From NCBI GenBank assembly GCA_014843695.1, contig CM026401.1, positions 46,823,477 to 46,887,476 of the forward strand: 64,000 nucleotides of DNA, in the 5' to 3' direction. Each line of letters opens with the position of its first letter. The stretch's first letter is position 1. Position numbers and translations under genes: made by a program. A model generated the notes under the pieces. It was not told where the DNA came from, did not search any database, and saw only the letters and a program-made list of their open reading frames with translations. This document shows, in pieces, positions 1-12,400 of the stretch. This DNA is from Archivesica marissinica (taxonomy: Eukaryota > Mollusca > Bivalvia > Venerida > Vesicomyidae).

Positions 1-11
1 AGTGTATTAGT

Positions 12-244
12 TTATACAAATTAATTTTAGATCGATTGAGAAACATGGTATTATAACTTATATTAATCACTCTCGAGACCTCATTCCTGATGGAATCCAT
101 CGCCACGAGGGAGAGAGAGAAGAGGCAACATGGAATTTAAATGCCTTGCCTAAGGGCACAATCGTAATGGCCCCAGCGAGGCTCGAACTCTGGACATTTC
201 GTACCTGAAGCGAACGCGCATCCACGGCGCTATCACGACTTCCA
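12..244 (-). mobile_element. SINE family D (tRNA-derived), full length
   Basis: On the minus strand a Pol III A box (GTGATAGCGC then GTGGATG) and B box (GAGTTCGAGCC) are followed by a body with TTTAAATTCCA and a tail ending AGCTCGATTG-like sequence. Same family as the copies at 11387, 21583, 21773, 35634 and 44247. Confidence 0.7.
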
Positions 245-392
245 CAAACATGGAAGTGTAATGAAGTGGTCCCAATTGTAAGTGGAGGCTCCAGAAACGT
301 TTCCTATATACAGTTGCATGATATATATTATTAATATCAATTGTCATATGCTTGTATATGGTGATTAAGAATATAAAGTGTGTTGCATTTTA

Positions 393-690
393 TATGACGA
401 TTGGTGTGTGTTCTACGTTTATTTATCGTCGCTACCGGTTGCCCATATGAGCGACGCCTCCTGAAGAGATTAGTCATTTTAGATTTTTGGAGGATAGTGT
501 AATGATATAGATAGCGACCCATTCCAGAGTCTACTCTAGTTCTTTTACGTACACGGTGTAAAGCACCGACACGATACCTCGGTTTAAAGTCACATCTGAA
601 AGACTGTTAATTCTATTAGGGTCAGACGGGGATCGAACCTGCGCTCCCTGGATTGCCAGTCCAACATGTACCAATGGCGAAATACACTGT
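393..690 (-). mobile_element. SINE family C (tRNA-Thr-like head)
   Basis: Minus-strand tRNA-like head (GTGGTTAACACGCTGGACTG type, here diverged; B box GGTTCGATCCCC) followed by a body with CGAGGTCTCGTGTCGGTGC and a tail GCGACGATAAATAAACG. The anticodon loop of better copies reads CTGGTAA (GGT). Confidence 0.75.
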
Positions 691-1801
691 ACCATTATCT
701 CATATTTAATCAAGGGTAATGTTTGACCTACTTCAAATGTAATATTTGTATTTGCGTTATTTATAGTCGAATAAAACATGGTTTGTCGATCTGAGTGCCG
801 TATTTAACAACCTACGCATATGACCATACTTTGCGTATACAGAATCAACGTCGAGCCATGTAACAGTATACAATATCAACCTCAATAATAATTGCGTAAT
901 AAATGTGGAATAGCAATCAAAAAAGGTATCGTTGTCCGTAACATGTCCCTTTGTCACGAAACGCCACTTGCAATTCATGATTTTGTGCAAATCGTTCTGG
1001 ACTTATTATTCTGCCATATTAAAAGTATTCCAGTGTCATATAGAGGTGGTTCATATTTCTATTATGCTTCAGTGTTAGAATGTATAAGATTATCACAGAC
1101 AATGAAGTAGATATCTAGAACATGTATTGGTTATCGCCCATGATATATATATGGGTACGGAACCGGACCTAACTTGTTCCGATCTTTACTCTGCAACCAT
1201 AGCTCCGGAGCTCGTCGGCCAGTGCACCTTTCGAATGCTTTTACTATTTATTCGATCATCAATAACTTCTTGTGACGGTCCAAACCTGATCTGGTCGGGG
1301 CTTATCGCGTTACTCATGTACGGCTTGTGCATCGACATGGCACGAACTGAAAAATGATAGCAGAACATATGCTGTATTCGCTTAGAACTGAACTCGATGG
1401 ATTTTCATATATATTACATAACATATATAATATAATATTGTCCTCTAATATTCGGCTTAAACACCTTTTTCACGGGAAACATAAACCATCCAGCTAATAC
1501 AGTGTCTTTAAGATTGTTTTGAATAAATTTGATAATTACATTAATCAAGTACAAAATAGAACTATTAAATTAAAAGAAGAAGCAGTTTATTTGCATATAA
1601 ACCCACAAATGAGTCATTTTCAAAGCAACAATATAACAAATAATGAAAATAGCGCAGCATGGCATAGATGGTGGGATCGCATGACTTAACACACACATAG
1701 TTATATGTGTATACATACACTTATGCATATATGTATATATAGGCACACACGCACGCACGCACAGTTCTATTTATATATATATGAAAAAGAACACAATTAT
1801 C
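691..1801. other. Intergenic/intronic, no gene recognised
   Basis: AT-rich, with short open frames only, an (AC)/(AT)-rich patch near 1690-1790, and a unique-looking stretch at 1130-1360. No splice-bounded exon or known domain seen. If the gene has one more 3' exon it could lie here or further left; I could not identify one. Confidence 0.5.
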
Positions 1802-2101
1802 GTGCCCCTTATCCATCCTGCTTGCGGAAGAACGGTGGTTCTACCCGGGTGCCAGTTCACGTGCCCCTTATCCATCCTGCTTGCGGAAGAACGGTGATTC
1901 TACCCGGGTGCCAGTTCACGTGCCCCTTATCCATCCTGCTTGCGGAAGAACGGTGGTTCTACCCGGGTGCCAGTTCACGTGCCCCTTATCCATCCTGCTT
2001 GCGGAAGAACGGTGGTTCTACCCGGGTGCCAGTTCACGTGCCCCTTATCCATCCTGCTTGCGGAAGAACGGTGGTTCTACCCGGGTGCCAGTTCACGTGC
2101 C
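1802..2101. repeat. 59-bp minisatellite, 5 copies
   Basis: Five nearly identical 59-bp units beginning gtgccccttatccatcctgc. GC-richer than the surroundings. Unit length is not divisible by 3, so all frames stay open; no protein implied. A repeat-family G fragment (ctctaccaatacaagctgg) follows at 2130-2150. Confidence 0.95.
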
Positions 2102-2296
2102 TTAAACACTGATAGGAACACCCGGAGTCTTTCTCTACCAATACAAGCTGGATAGACGCCACAATGCTTAAGCAGTTGGTGCAAATTTACGCCTCCTCCC
2201 CCAACCCACAAAAATGTCCCTCCCCTAACTTTTAAAAATATTCTACAAGTTCATCATATTATTTTGATGAATAGAATGAATAGATTATAGACTTAC

Positions 2297-3409
2297 GGAA
2301 GTTTTTATTCGACATTCTCTGAGTTGCATCTGTCCCAGTCTCCGATGCTGCATACTGTTTTCTCCTTTTCTTGACGACTGGTTTACAAAACAGGCTCCTG
2401 AATTGCTGAATGATGAACTCAAGCAGGTCACCATGCACATCACTTCGGGCTTTAACGACGGTGTCTACGCCGGTGCCAAGAATGGCTAGAAATACGGTCA
2501 TGATTATGAATACAATCACTGTAATGTACACCATGAAGAATATCTTCGCGATGATCGGTTGAGTTTCGTTTATTTCGGTGAATTTGCTTTTTCCTATTAT
2601 AGCTATGAACAGCGTTCCCATGCATTGATATATATTTCTGTACGACTGTAGCTGGTTTCCAAACAAAAGCACGGCTAGAATACAAAATCCCATAAACAGT
2701 TGAACAAATACCATACCGTACCAAAAGAGGTCCTTCCCGCATTGATCAAACACGTCAACAATTGCTCGTACCTTCTTCAAGCCTGCGAACACTTCTAGCA
2801 TACGCATCGTTGCCATGAAAGCCAGTATGCCCAGAATTGATACAAACAGTTGGTCAAGAAGAACAATATGGCTAAAGTTAACGAATAATTTCATGTCACT
2901 TTTAAACGCTTTTATAGTAGAGTACGTCAGTCCTAGGCGAATGGCAAACAGGACGACTGCAGCAATACAAGCTATGAGGATAACCAGTTCGTAGACCTTC
3001 CAAAACATTAAGAAATACCCGCACCGCTGTTGGTAGAACCGTATAGACAGCTTAACAAAGAGCACAATGATATAGATAACGAATATAACTTCACAGATAA
3101 GAGTCAACGTTCCCATTGTGCCTTGGTGGGTGTACACTCGAAGTGGGTAGATGGAGTACGACGTAAATGCCCCGCCCGTTTCCGGGAAATCGACTATGAA
3201 TACATTGTAGATGAATAAGTTTGTTGCTCCGTTATATAGTGTGAACTCAAGCATCACTGCCCTGGTTTGGCGACCAATCCATAGGTGCTCATATAGCTCA
3301 TTGAGCAGATCGATGGAGAAATTTCGGTTTATATCAAAAGATGCTATGTAACCGCCGCCGCCATATGTTGTGTAGAAACCTGTCAGTGGTAACCCCCATA
3401 TATCCAGTG
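2297..3409 (-). CDS. Exon E25: end of polycystin domain, TM7-TM11, pore, C-terminal tail
   Basis: Acceptor TGTCATTGCAG, phase 1 in. Reads ALDIWGLPLTGFYTTYGGGG, the YxxGGY turn, and LWIGRQTRAVMLEFTLYN. Then come TM7 (LICEVIFVIYIIVLFVKLSI), TM8 (YELVILIACIAAVVLFAI), TM9 (LLDQLFVSILGILAFMATMR), TM10 (YGMVFVQLFMGFCILAVLLF), a pore loop (CMGTLFIAIIGKSKFTEINE) and TM11 (IFFMVYITVIVFIIMTVFLA). The pore lacks the L-G-D filter of PKD2. A basic tail follows (KPVVKKRRKQYAASE). A good donor (TTCC|GTAAGT) ends the exon in phase 1 at 2297, implying a further exon to the left. Otherwise the frame stops at 2259, 13 codons later. Confidence 0.92.
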
Positions 3410-6400
3410 CTGCAATGACAAAACACATTTAAATAGTTATATTCAATCATATTTACATCGCTATTGCATTTCCTTCGATTATGTCCCTTTGAATATATAG
3501 GCACCATTAACTTCTGGTGAAACTCATGAACAAAATATCAAATAACAACAAAACAACAACTGTGCAATACGCTTTTAATGGGTGGAATATAAGAAGAGAC
3601 TGATACATATGGAGTGTGTGTTTTACGTTTATTTATCGTCGCTACCGTTGCCCATATGAGCGACGCCTCATGAAGAGATTAGTCATTTTAGATGTTTTGG
3701 AGGATAGTGCAATGATACAGACAGAAACACATTCCACAGTCTCCTCTGGTTCTTATGCGTGCACGGTGTAAAGCACCGACACGAGACCTCGGTTTAATGT
3801 CCCACCTGAAAGACTGTTAATTGTATTAGGGTTAGATGGGGGATCGGACCTGCAATCCCTAGATTACCAGTCCAGTGTATTAACCACTGTAATACAGACC
3901 CGTCTGTAATATCGATACATATCGAGGAGGATACCGTGCATGAAAACTTGATAGTAACACTTCGTTTAACGGTTATGACGGTTATGACTTATACTATTAT
4001 TCTACTGAAATTTACAAACAGATAGTTGTTTATAATTGGGTGGTGGTATATTTAGGTTCATTTGCGCTAACGTGTTATGCACACATATTTCTCTATATGT
4101 GGGCTATATTTTTAGGTTTTTACACAGGGATCAGTTTAGAGGGCGATGTGGGCGAAAGTGTCGCCCTAGGGACCCTGACTTCGCCCTCTGGGGGCCCCAT
4201 TTCTCCCTAAAAAAATTAAATATTTTTTGTTTTTTACGATTTTCAAACAAAACTTTGTCTAGTAAGATACACTGGCCCATTATAAAGCACTCCTTCTATT
4301 CAAATGTTGTATTTAATGGTTGTACTGTGCATTTTAGCATTTTAACCCTATTTTGCAGACGTATATTAAAGAACACCATTTAAGGAAGCGATCACGCGCT
4401 TTCTCACTTCTCCCACAAATTCTGACCTAGAATGAACCCTGGGTTTAGCTGTATGAACCTAGAATGAACCCTGGGTTTAGCTGTATGAACCTAGAATGAA
4501 CCCTGGGTTTAGCTGTATGAACCTAGAATGAACCCTGGGTTTAGCTGTATGAACCTAGAATGAACCCTGGGTTTAGCTGTATGTCTATGAGTTGCTGTAT
4601 GTTTCACATATGGTTTTACATCCACCTCCAACAAAAATATTTTAAAATATCAAAACATATATTATGATAAAGCATACCCACAATGAGAGACATATAATCA
4701 ATGTATTGCTTAGTAATTAACTCGTTGCATGCTGGGTAAAAATATGTGTTTCTTATTTGTAACGGACATCTCTGGAAAATCTGTCATTGAATTTCATTAG
4801 AATTGTATAGATACGAAATTGCATGACATAAGTGACTGTTGTTTTCATCGCTATGGTGCAGAAAGTTAAAATCATATATAGAACTAAAATAGAATAACGT
4901 ATGTGAAATTAAAAATATTTATAGACATAAAATAGAATATGGTACGTGAAGTTAAAATAATATATAGAACTAAAATAGAATAAGGTATGTGAAATAAAAA
5001 ATATTTATAGACATAAAATAGAATATGGTACGTGAAATTAAAATTATTTATAGACAAAATAGAATATGGTACGTGAAATTAAAATTATTTATAGACATAA
5101 AATAGAATAAGGTACCTGAAATTAAAATTATTTATAGACATAAAATAGAATATGGTACGTGAAATTAAAATTATTTATAGACATAAATAGAATATGGTAC
5201 GTGAAATAAAAAATATTTATAGACATAAAATAGAATATGATACGTGAAATTAAAAATATTTATAGACATAAAATAGAATATGGTACGTGAAATTAAAATT
5301 ATTTATAGACATAAAATAGAATATGGTACGTGAAATTAAAAATATTTATAGACATAAAATAGAATATGGTACGTGAAATTAAAATTATTTATAGACATAA
5401 AATAGAATAAGGTACGTGAAATTAAAATTATTTATAGACATAAAATAGAATATGGTACGTGAAATTAAATTTATTTATAGACATAAAATAGAATATGGTA
5501 CGTGAAATTAAAATTATTTATAGACATAAAATAGAATAAGGTACCTGAAATTAAAAAAATATAGAGAACTAATATAGAATAAGGTATTTGAAGTTAAGCT
5601 CAGTTATAGACATGGAATGGCCATGATTAGGATACCTGAGGTGAATTTCCAAGCATCCGTTGATGCATATTTAATGTTCTCAGTTAGTGAACAAGGTGGT
5701 TCCTTCCAGCCGACGCAGAAATCTGTCTTTTCCTCGTCTAGAATATCGTAAGTGCCGTAACACAATGTGTTACCGATATATGGAATGTTGCATGTACCTG
5801 AAAATGATCCGATATATTTACTATTAAAGCTTAAAGCGACACTACATCAGTGAAAACACAAATTTCTACGGAATGTATTTTCTCTATTATATGGTATAAT
5901 TTTGTTCCAAATATTTGCCTCAAATACTGAGTATTTCAACTAATAAACAACCGTCGTATACGCGGTTTGTTGACATAACACAATAATGTAAACATCCATG
6001 CGTAATACAACTAGTGTATCCTGAATAATACGATTTATGGTACTGATTTACCGTTATATCTACTATTTGTGCCTATTTATTTGTAGACTATTCTTAGTTC
6101 ACTTATTTCAAAACGACATTATCTCGCGCTTAGCATTGATTCCGATGACAAACAAACGTCAAGGAGCATGGATCACCGTTATATGAAATCCTACTTTAAA
6201 TCCACAAAATCACTGTTTATTGATTCAATGTTAGTGTTCGAATGTATTCGGAAGAATTTGTAGTAGCAATGCATTTATACGTGAACAATGTATTGTATTT
6301 GCTTTTTGCGATGTAATGTCGCTTTAAAACATTATTTATTTCAGTGTTTTACATGTACATAAGAGAATTGACATTTTACATATAAATTAACAGCAATAGA

Positions 6401-9400
6401 CTGAAATGGATTAGAACGAAAGAAAACTTGCATAGTTCTTCTCCCTCAGTCTTTCTATTTCAAGAGAATAGCGCTAACCATGTACCTTTACTCGCCCTTA
6501 ACTGGCGAAGCCTCGGAGGACCAAGTCGAAGATCTGTGTGTCCGGCCATAAATTCTCTGGTTGACCAATGAAGTGGCAAGCCATTCGAGTGTGTTTCGGG
6601 GAATAACGTTGGAATCACCGTAATATTGATCCATTGATAGAACCCACTAGAATTAGTTATCTGTAATAATCAAACGTTCTATCTATTATACGAAGTCTCC
6701 GTGGCCTAGAGGTTAAGGCGTCCGCCTAACGGAGCTGGAGGTCGAAGGTTCGAATCTCGTCAGGGGATCGTTCTGATATGGCTGGTTGTGAGCCGTCATC
6801 TAGTTAAATAATGGTTACCTTTATTTATTTAATCATATTTTATTGCACATCAATACACAACCGCACAACCACTTCTGTTAGTGTGAACGCCCGTAATAAG
6901 AAATAGTTCGGGTATAATTTTCAAGTTAGTTTCTGTTTGCTGTTAAAATTAAAAACTACAGACAAAACAAATTCGTTACAATATATTACTTTATAATTAA
7001 CGTTTTTAAAACTGTATTTATTTTACAACGATTGTGAAGCAAGTTTTAACAACTTATATTAATCACTCTCGTTGGCGCCGATGAAAGCGTAAATGTGGTC
7101 ATTCGTGTAGGAGGAAACCGGAGTACCCGGAGAAAACCCACCTGTCCGATCTGGCGACCATCATACCATCTCACATACTTCCCGGTCCGAATAATAATTA
7201 ACTGTTCATGATTGTCACAACATAGCTGATATACAAAATTACATCCAACCGCGGAGGAATACGAAACTCAGTTACGCAGACAATGCCATCTTCCACTGTT
7301 AAAGAACATTTCAATGCTACCATTGATACACGAAAATATGTGATGGCTGTCTTCGGCATCCGTCAGTCTTGTCAGACTATGGAGTTAGCGCCCATTGAGT
7401 CTACAGATGAGCACCGTCTGCTGTGGCTGTACAGTCCGATGCGTGACCTGCAGTGGCAGCCCTCGCACGTGAAGACAGAGTCACTGGAAGGCGATGCAGT
7501 TGGTGGCGGCTCATACTGTTTGGCTTTCCTCTTCCTGCGTTTGTCGTCAGAGGCTGCTTGCAGAGCGCGTTCTCCCCTCTTTAAGCCAGTTGACAGCTGT
7601 TGTCTCCACGCTATTCTGTTTGCTGCGAGATATTCCCAGTTGGTGGTGTTTATCCCCAGTGCTTTCATATCTCGTTTGCAGACATCCTTGAAGCGAAGTT
7701 AGGGTCGACCTTTGTCTCTGTGCCCTGCGTCCAGTTCACCATACAACAGATATTTTGGAATGCGACCGTCGTCCATCCGGCGTACGTGTCCGAGCCAGCG
7801 TAGAATGCGTTGGCGGAGTAATGTGTACATAGATGGGATGCCGGCTCTGCTGAGGACCTCGTTGTTGGTGACCTTGTCGGGCCAGGATATGCATAGGACG
7901 CGTCGCAGACAACGGAGATGGAACACTTGCAGTTTTCGCGCTCTTAAATGGCGTATGTTGTTCATAACTGATGTCTGTATTACACTGAGTACAAGCAAGT
8001 GCAAGTATGTGATACAAGATATACATCAATCAAACGTGGTGCAATAGTATTCGTTAACTCAGACGTACCTTGCTGAAATGTGGCATTTGCCATGGTTCCA
8101 CAATAGAATTGACGATGTTGGAATGATGGAAATACGATCTGTCGTCGCGGTTGGAGCTACATATGACCAATACAATGATCAGGAAAGCCATGTTTAGTAG
8201 CAGGTCCTTCAGAATATCCATCAAGTCGTGCTGTCGACGATTGTTGGACGACGCGTTTTCCAAATCATCACCGTCTATGGGTGGGGCTACGGTCCTTGGA
8301 ATAGCTGTAAGTAAGTATGTAAACCTTCACACATTTAGTTTAAACTTTATTTGTTTTACAACGATTGCGAAGCAAGTTCTTATAATAACTTATATAAAGT
8401 AGAGTAAAGTGCTTGTTTATTATAGTGTCATCCCTATTTAAAGGGCCAGTCATTCTTGACTTATGAGACACCTCTTTATTTGAACATCAGTACTTCCCGA
8501 ATCCTACCAGCTTGTGTGCAAGGCTGGTAGGCAATCGGTAACCATTATTTAACTAGCTGGCGGCTCACCAACCGGCCATATCAGAACGAACCCCTGATGA
8601 GATTCGAACCTTCGACCTTCCGCTCCGTAGGCGGACGCCTTAACCACTAGGCCACGGAGACGGTATATATAATTAAACACTCTCGTTGGCGCGCGGATGA
8701 AAGTATATGTTTTGAACTATTCTTGGTTTTTGTAATCACATACGTGTCATGCTGTTCAATGTCTGGGTATGTAAATGTGTGCATTGGATTGTCCGATTAG
8801 CGCAGTGGTTAGCGCGCTCGCTTCTCACAAATGCAACCCGAGGTCGATCCTCGGATCGGGTAGTATGTGAGATGGTACGGTGGTCGCCAGATCGGACAGG
8901 TGGGGTTTTCTCCGGGTACTCCGGTTTCCTACCACACTAAAAACCACATATACGGTGTCATCCGCGCCAACGAGAGTGATTAATATAAGTTGTTAGAACT
9001 TGCTTTGCAATCGTTGTAAAAATAAATAAAGTTTTGAATATAATTCGACAATTCGCTGAAACAAACAAATATTCTTTTGATCAAAATTGCGTTTTATGAC
9101 AGAAAATGGTGGTACGGTGCAACGGTGCGCTAAATGGCGCTAGAAAGTCGTGGTTAGACCACCATAAATTACCAAATGAAATACATCATTAATGACACCC
9201 CTGTCAGCTTGAGCCCGAGCACGTCCGCGTTAACAGCATTTCAACATGCATCGGCTAGGTACCACACGTGCATATCAGTGAGAAATAAAACGTGTTCTTC
9301 CACTGGTTTCAACCACAGGCACAAGACACAACATGTTGCCCTATGTTTATGTATGACCATAGGGCAAACAAAACTAATTTGTGTCTTGTGACAGTGGTTT

Positions 9401-12400
9401 CAACCGTTGGAATAACGCGTGTTATTTCACAGACAATTGTCTATAATTATTTCATTGGAAAGTATAAAATAAGTTTCCAAATTGCATGGGAAAGCATTTA
9501 TTAAAATTATTATTAAATTAATTTACTTACAAAGGTATGATTTATATTCTTTTACCAATGATTTCAATATGTCCACGCTAGACGAGACTGTGTCTGTAAA
9601 TGAAAGATATATTTCTGAACAATAATGCGAACAATATTTCTGAACAATAATGCAACACACAACGTACGAATAATAATAATGTACATAATAAAAGAGCGTG
9701 ATAGCGCCTTCGCTTCAGGTGCAAAATGCCTGGAGTTCGATACCCGATGGAGCCGTTACGATATTTCTGAACAATAATGCAACACTATTTCTGAACAATA
9801 ATGCAACACTATTTCTGAACAATAATGCTAACACTATTTCTGAACAATAATGCAACACTATTTCTGAACAATAATGCAACACTATTTCTGAACAATAAAG
9901 CAACACTATTACTGAACAATAATGCAACACTATTACTGAACAATAATGCAACACTATTTCTGAACAATAATTCAACACTATTACTGAACAATAATGCAAC
10001 ACTATTACTGAACAATAATGCAACACTATTACTGAACAATAATGCAACACTATTACTGAACAATAATGCAACACTATTTCTGAACAATAATGCTAACACT
10101 ATTACTGAACAATAATGCAACACTATTTCTGAACAATAATGCAACACTATTACTGAACAATAATGCTAACAATATTTCTGAACAATAATGCAACACTATT
10201 TCTGAACAATAATGCTAACACTATTTCTGAACAATAATTCAACACTATTTCTGAACAATAATGCTAACAATATTTCTGAACAATAATGCAACACACAACG
10301 TACGAATAATCATAATAGACATTAAAAGAGCGTGATAGCGCGTTCGCTTCAGGTGCAAAAGGCCTGGAGTTCGAGCCCCGCTGGAGCCGTTACGATAGTG
10401 TCCTTGGGCAAGGCATTTAAATTCCACGTTGCCTCTTCTCTCCCCCTCGTGGCGATGTGGAGTGCATCTGCATCGAATGTAGTCCCAATAACTAATATAG
10501 TTCATTTTTCTTTTTGATAAACATGCATTTTCATGACAGAAAGTATGTGACTTGAGAATACTTCAGACTAGTTGATGTGTAGAAAAGATGTGGTATAATA
10601 ATTCAGGCCATTGCAAACTGAAGGTCGGTATAATGTAATATTTGGCGTAGGAATACAGTGTGTAAACACAGTGACGTTATTCACAGGTGAGCACTGGTTA
10701 TTTCAAACATTCAATTTGAAATATTCTTGGTGTGTTTCAGGCTGATTTGAATACCTCTTCACAGTGGATGTGGTATCAGAAGAAATGAAAGATTGGAAAT
10801 ATAAATGAACAGACTGTATGTTTTTTTTACTATGTATTTAATAGGCAATTTATTTGTTGTTTTACAACCATCACGCTACCTGTGAACATAGGACGTAACG
10901 TAAGCTAAGTAACTCAGCGAGATTGTAACACAATTCAACCGCACGGCTTTCATTGGTATCTGAGCGAGGGAATTCTGTATGGTAGAGATTTAGCGTTATT
11001 AATAAAGGGGGTTTCCAATAAATATCTAATAATAGCTTGACTTTGCGAATGTTAATTAGGAATTTTACAACCATAAAGTGAGGGATACAGAAAACCACAT
11101 AGTAAGTACGAATTTGAAGGCTTATTTTAGTAGCGGTTTGTTTGGGTTTAACGTAGCAACAACAGCGTACGACATACGGCGGCTCTCCTTCTTTCTATCA
11201 TTGGTGGAGGAATAACCCGGGTGCCCCTCCGAGCAATTTTTCAGTCGTGGACGGGTACCCTGGTAGAACCACTGATACAATTCCGACACCAACAGTGGGA
11301 TTCGAGCGAGTGACTTGAAGTCAACGACCATAATTTTGGAACGGGAACTATTTTTCATGAATGCATGTACACTACTGCATAGTGGAAGTCGTGATAGCGC
11401 AGTGGATGAGCATTCGCTTCAGGTCCGTAGTTCGTTACGATTGTGCCCTTAGTCAAGGCCGTTGAATTCCACGTTGCCTCTTCTCTCCCCCTCGTGGCGA
11501 TGGATTCCACCAGGAATGAGGTCTAGATAGTGATTAATATAAGTTGTAAGAATTTGTTTCACAATCGAGCTCAAATAAATGTGTACAGAAAACTACTGAA
11601 CTTCACCTTGGTCCCTGCCGAGTGAACGCCTGTAGTTGGCGATGATGCTGTCCACGTCACAGTTTACGTCATCATTAGTTGAGCGCATCAACAGAGCAAA
11701 TATGAAGGCCATACAGATAACCTGTAAAACCAATGTTAGAATAATAATGATATAATAATAATAATAATAAAGACTTTATTTAACGAGAGTACTCATTTAA
11801 CAAAAGTTAATCTACCATGAGGCCCTCAACATATATACAATCAAATGCAATCAAAAGATAGCACTATAAGTGAGAACTGCACTAAGTACGCGATTAGTTT
11901 GAATTGTTATAGTTTCACCTTAAGTAGAGAACTTTGAACTGTTGGATAGTTGGAGCATTTTGAACTGAGTGAGGCAATGAATTCCAAATAGATGATCCTG
12001 AAAATTCAAATGTATTACGAAATAATTCTTGGTGTGTATAATTGATATTCTGAGGTTGATCTAAGAATTCTAGGATGTATATCAGAAGTAAAAGTGAAGG
12101 ACGATTTTAAATAGTCTGGAGCAGCTCCATGTAACATTTGTATAGCCTTCTGATATATGACTCGTTCTGGAAAGGTCATCCATTTTAGTTGGGAGAATAA
12201 TAATTGCGATGGAGTGTCAAAGTCCTGATCTAGAATTAGTCTAGCTGCTCTCTTTTGTAACCGAACTATTTTATCTTCTAAAGATGAGTTGCAGTTATCC
12301 CAAATCACACAACAAAAGTCTAAGTGAGGCAATATGTAAGCATTGTAGAAGAGGTTGCGATTGGGAATAGAGAGATACCTTTTTATACGAGACAATAAAT

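Noticed and set aside
757..990. 77-codon minus open frame as a possible last exon
   Set aside because: No suitable acceptor in the phase required by E25 and no resemblance to polycystin tails.
6694..6766. Possible functional tRNA gene
   Set aside because: A and B boxes are present, but acceptor and anticodon stems do not pair well and several SINE-B copies share the flanks; called SINE.
7283..7702. 139-codon plus-strand open frame
   Set aside because: Antisense shadow of the LINE fragment on the minus strand.
9598..10294. CRISPR-like regular array
   Set aside because: Units are contiguous tandem repeats without unique spacers, in a eukaryotic intron. The same applies to the arrays at 24.4, 44.6 and 49.6 kb.
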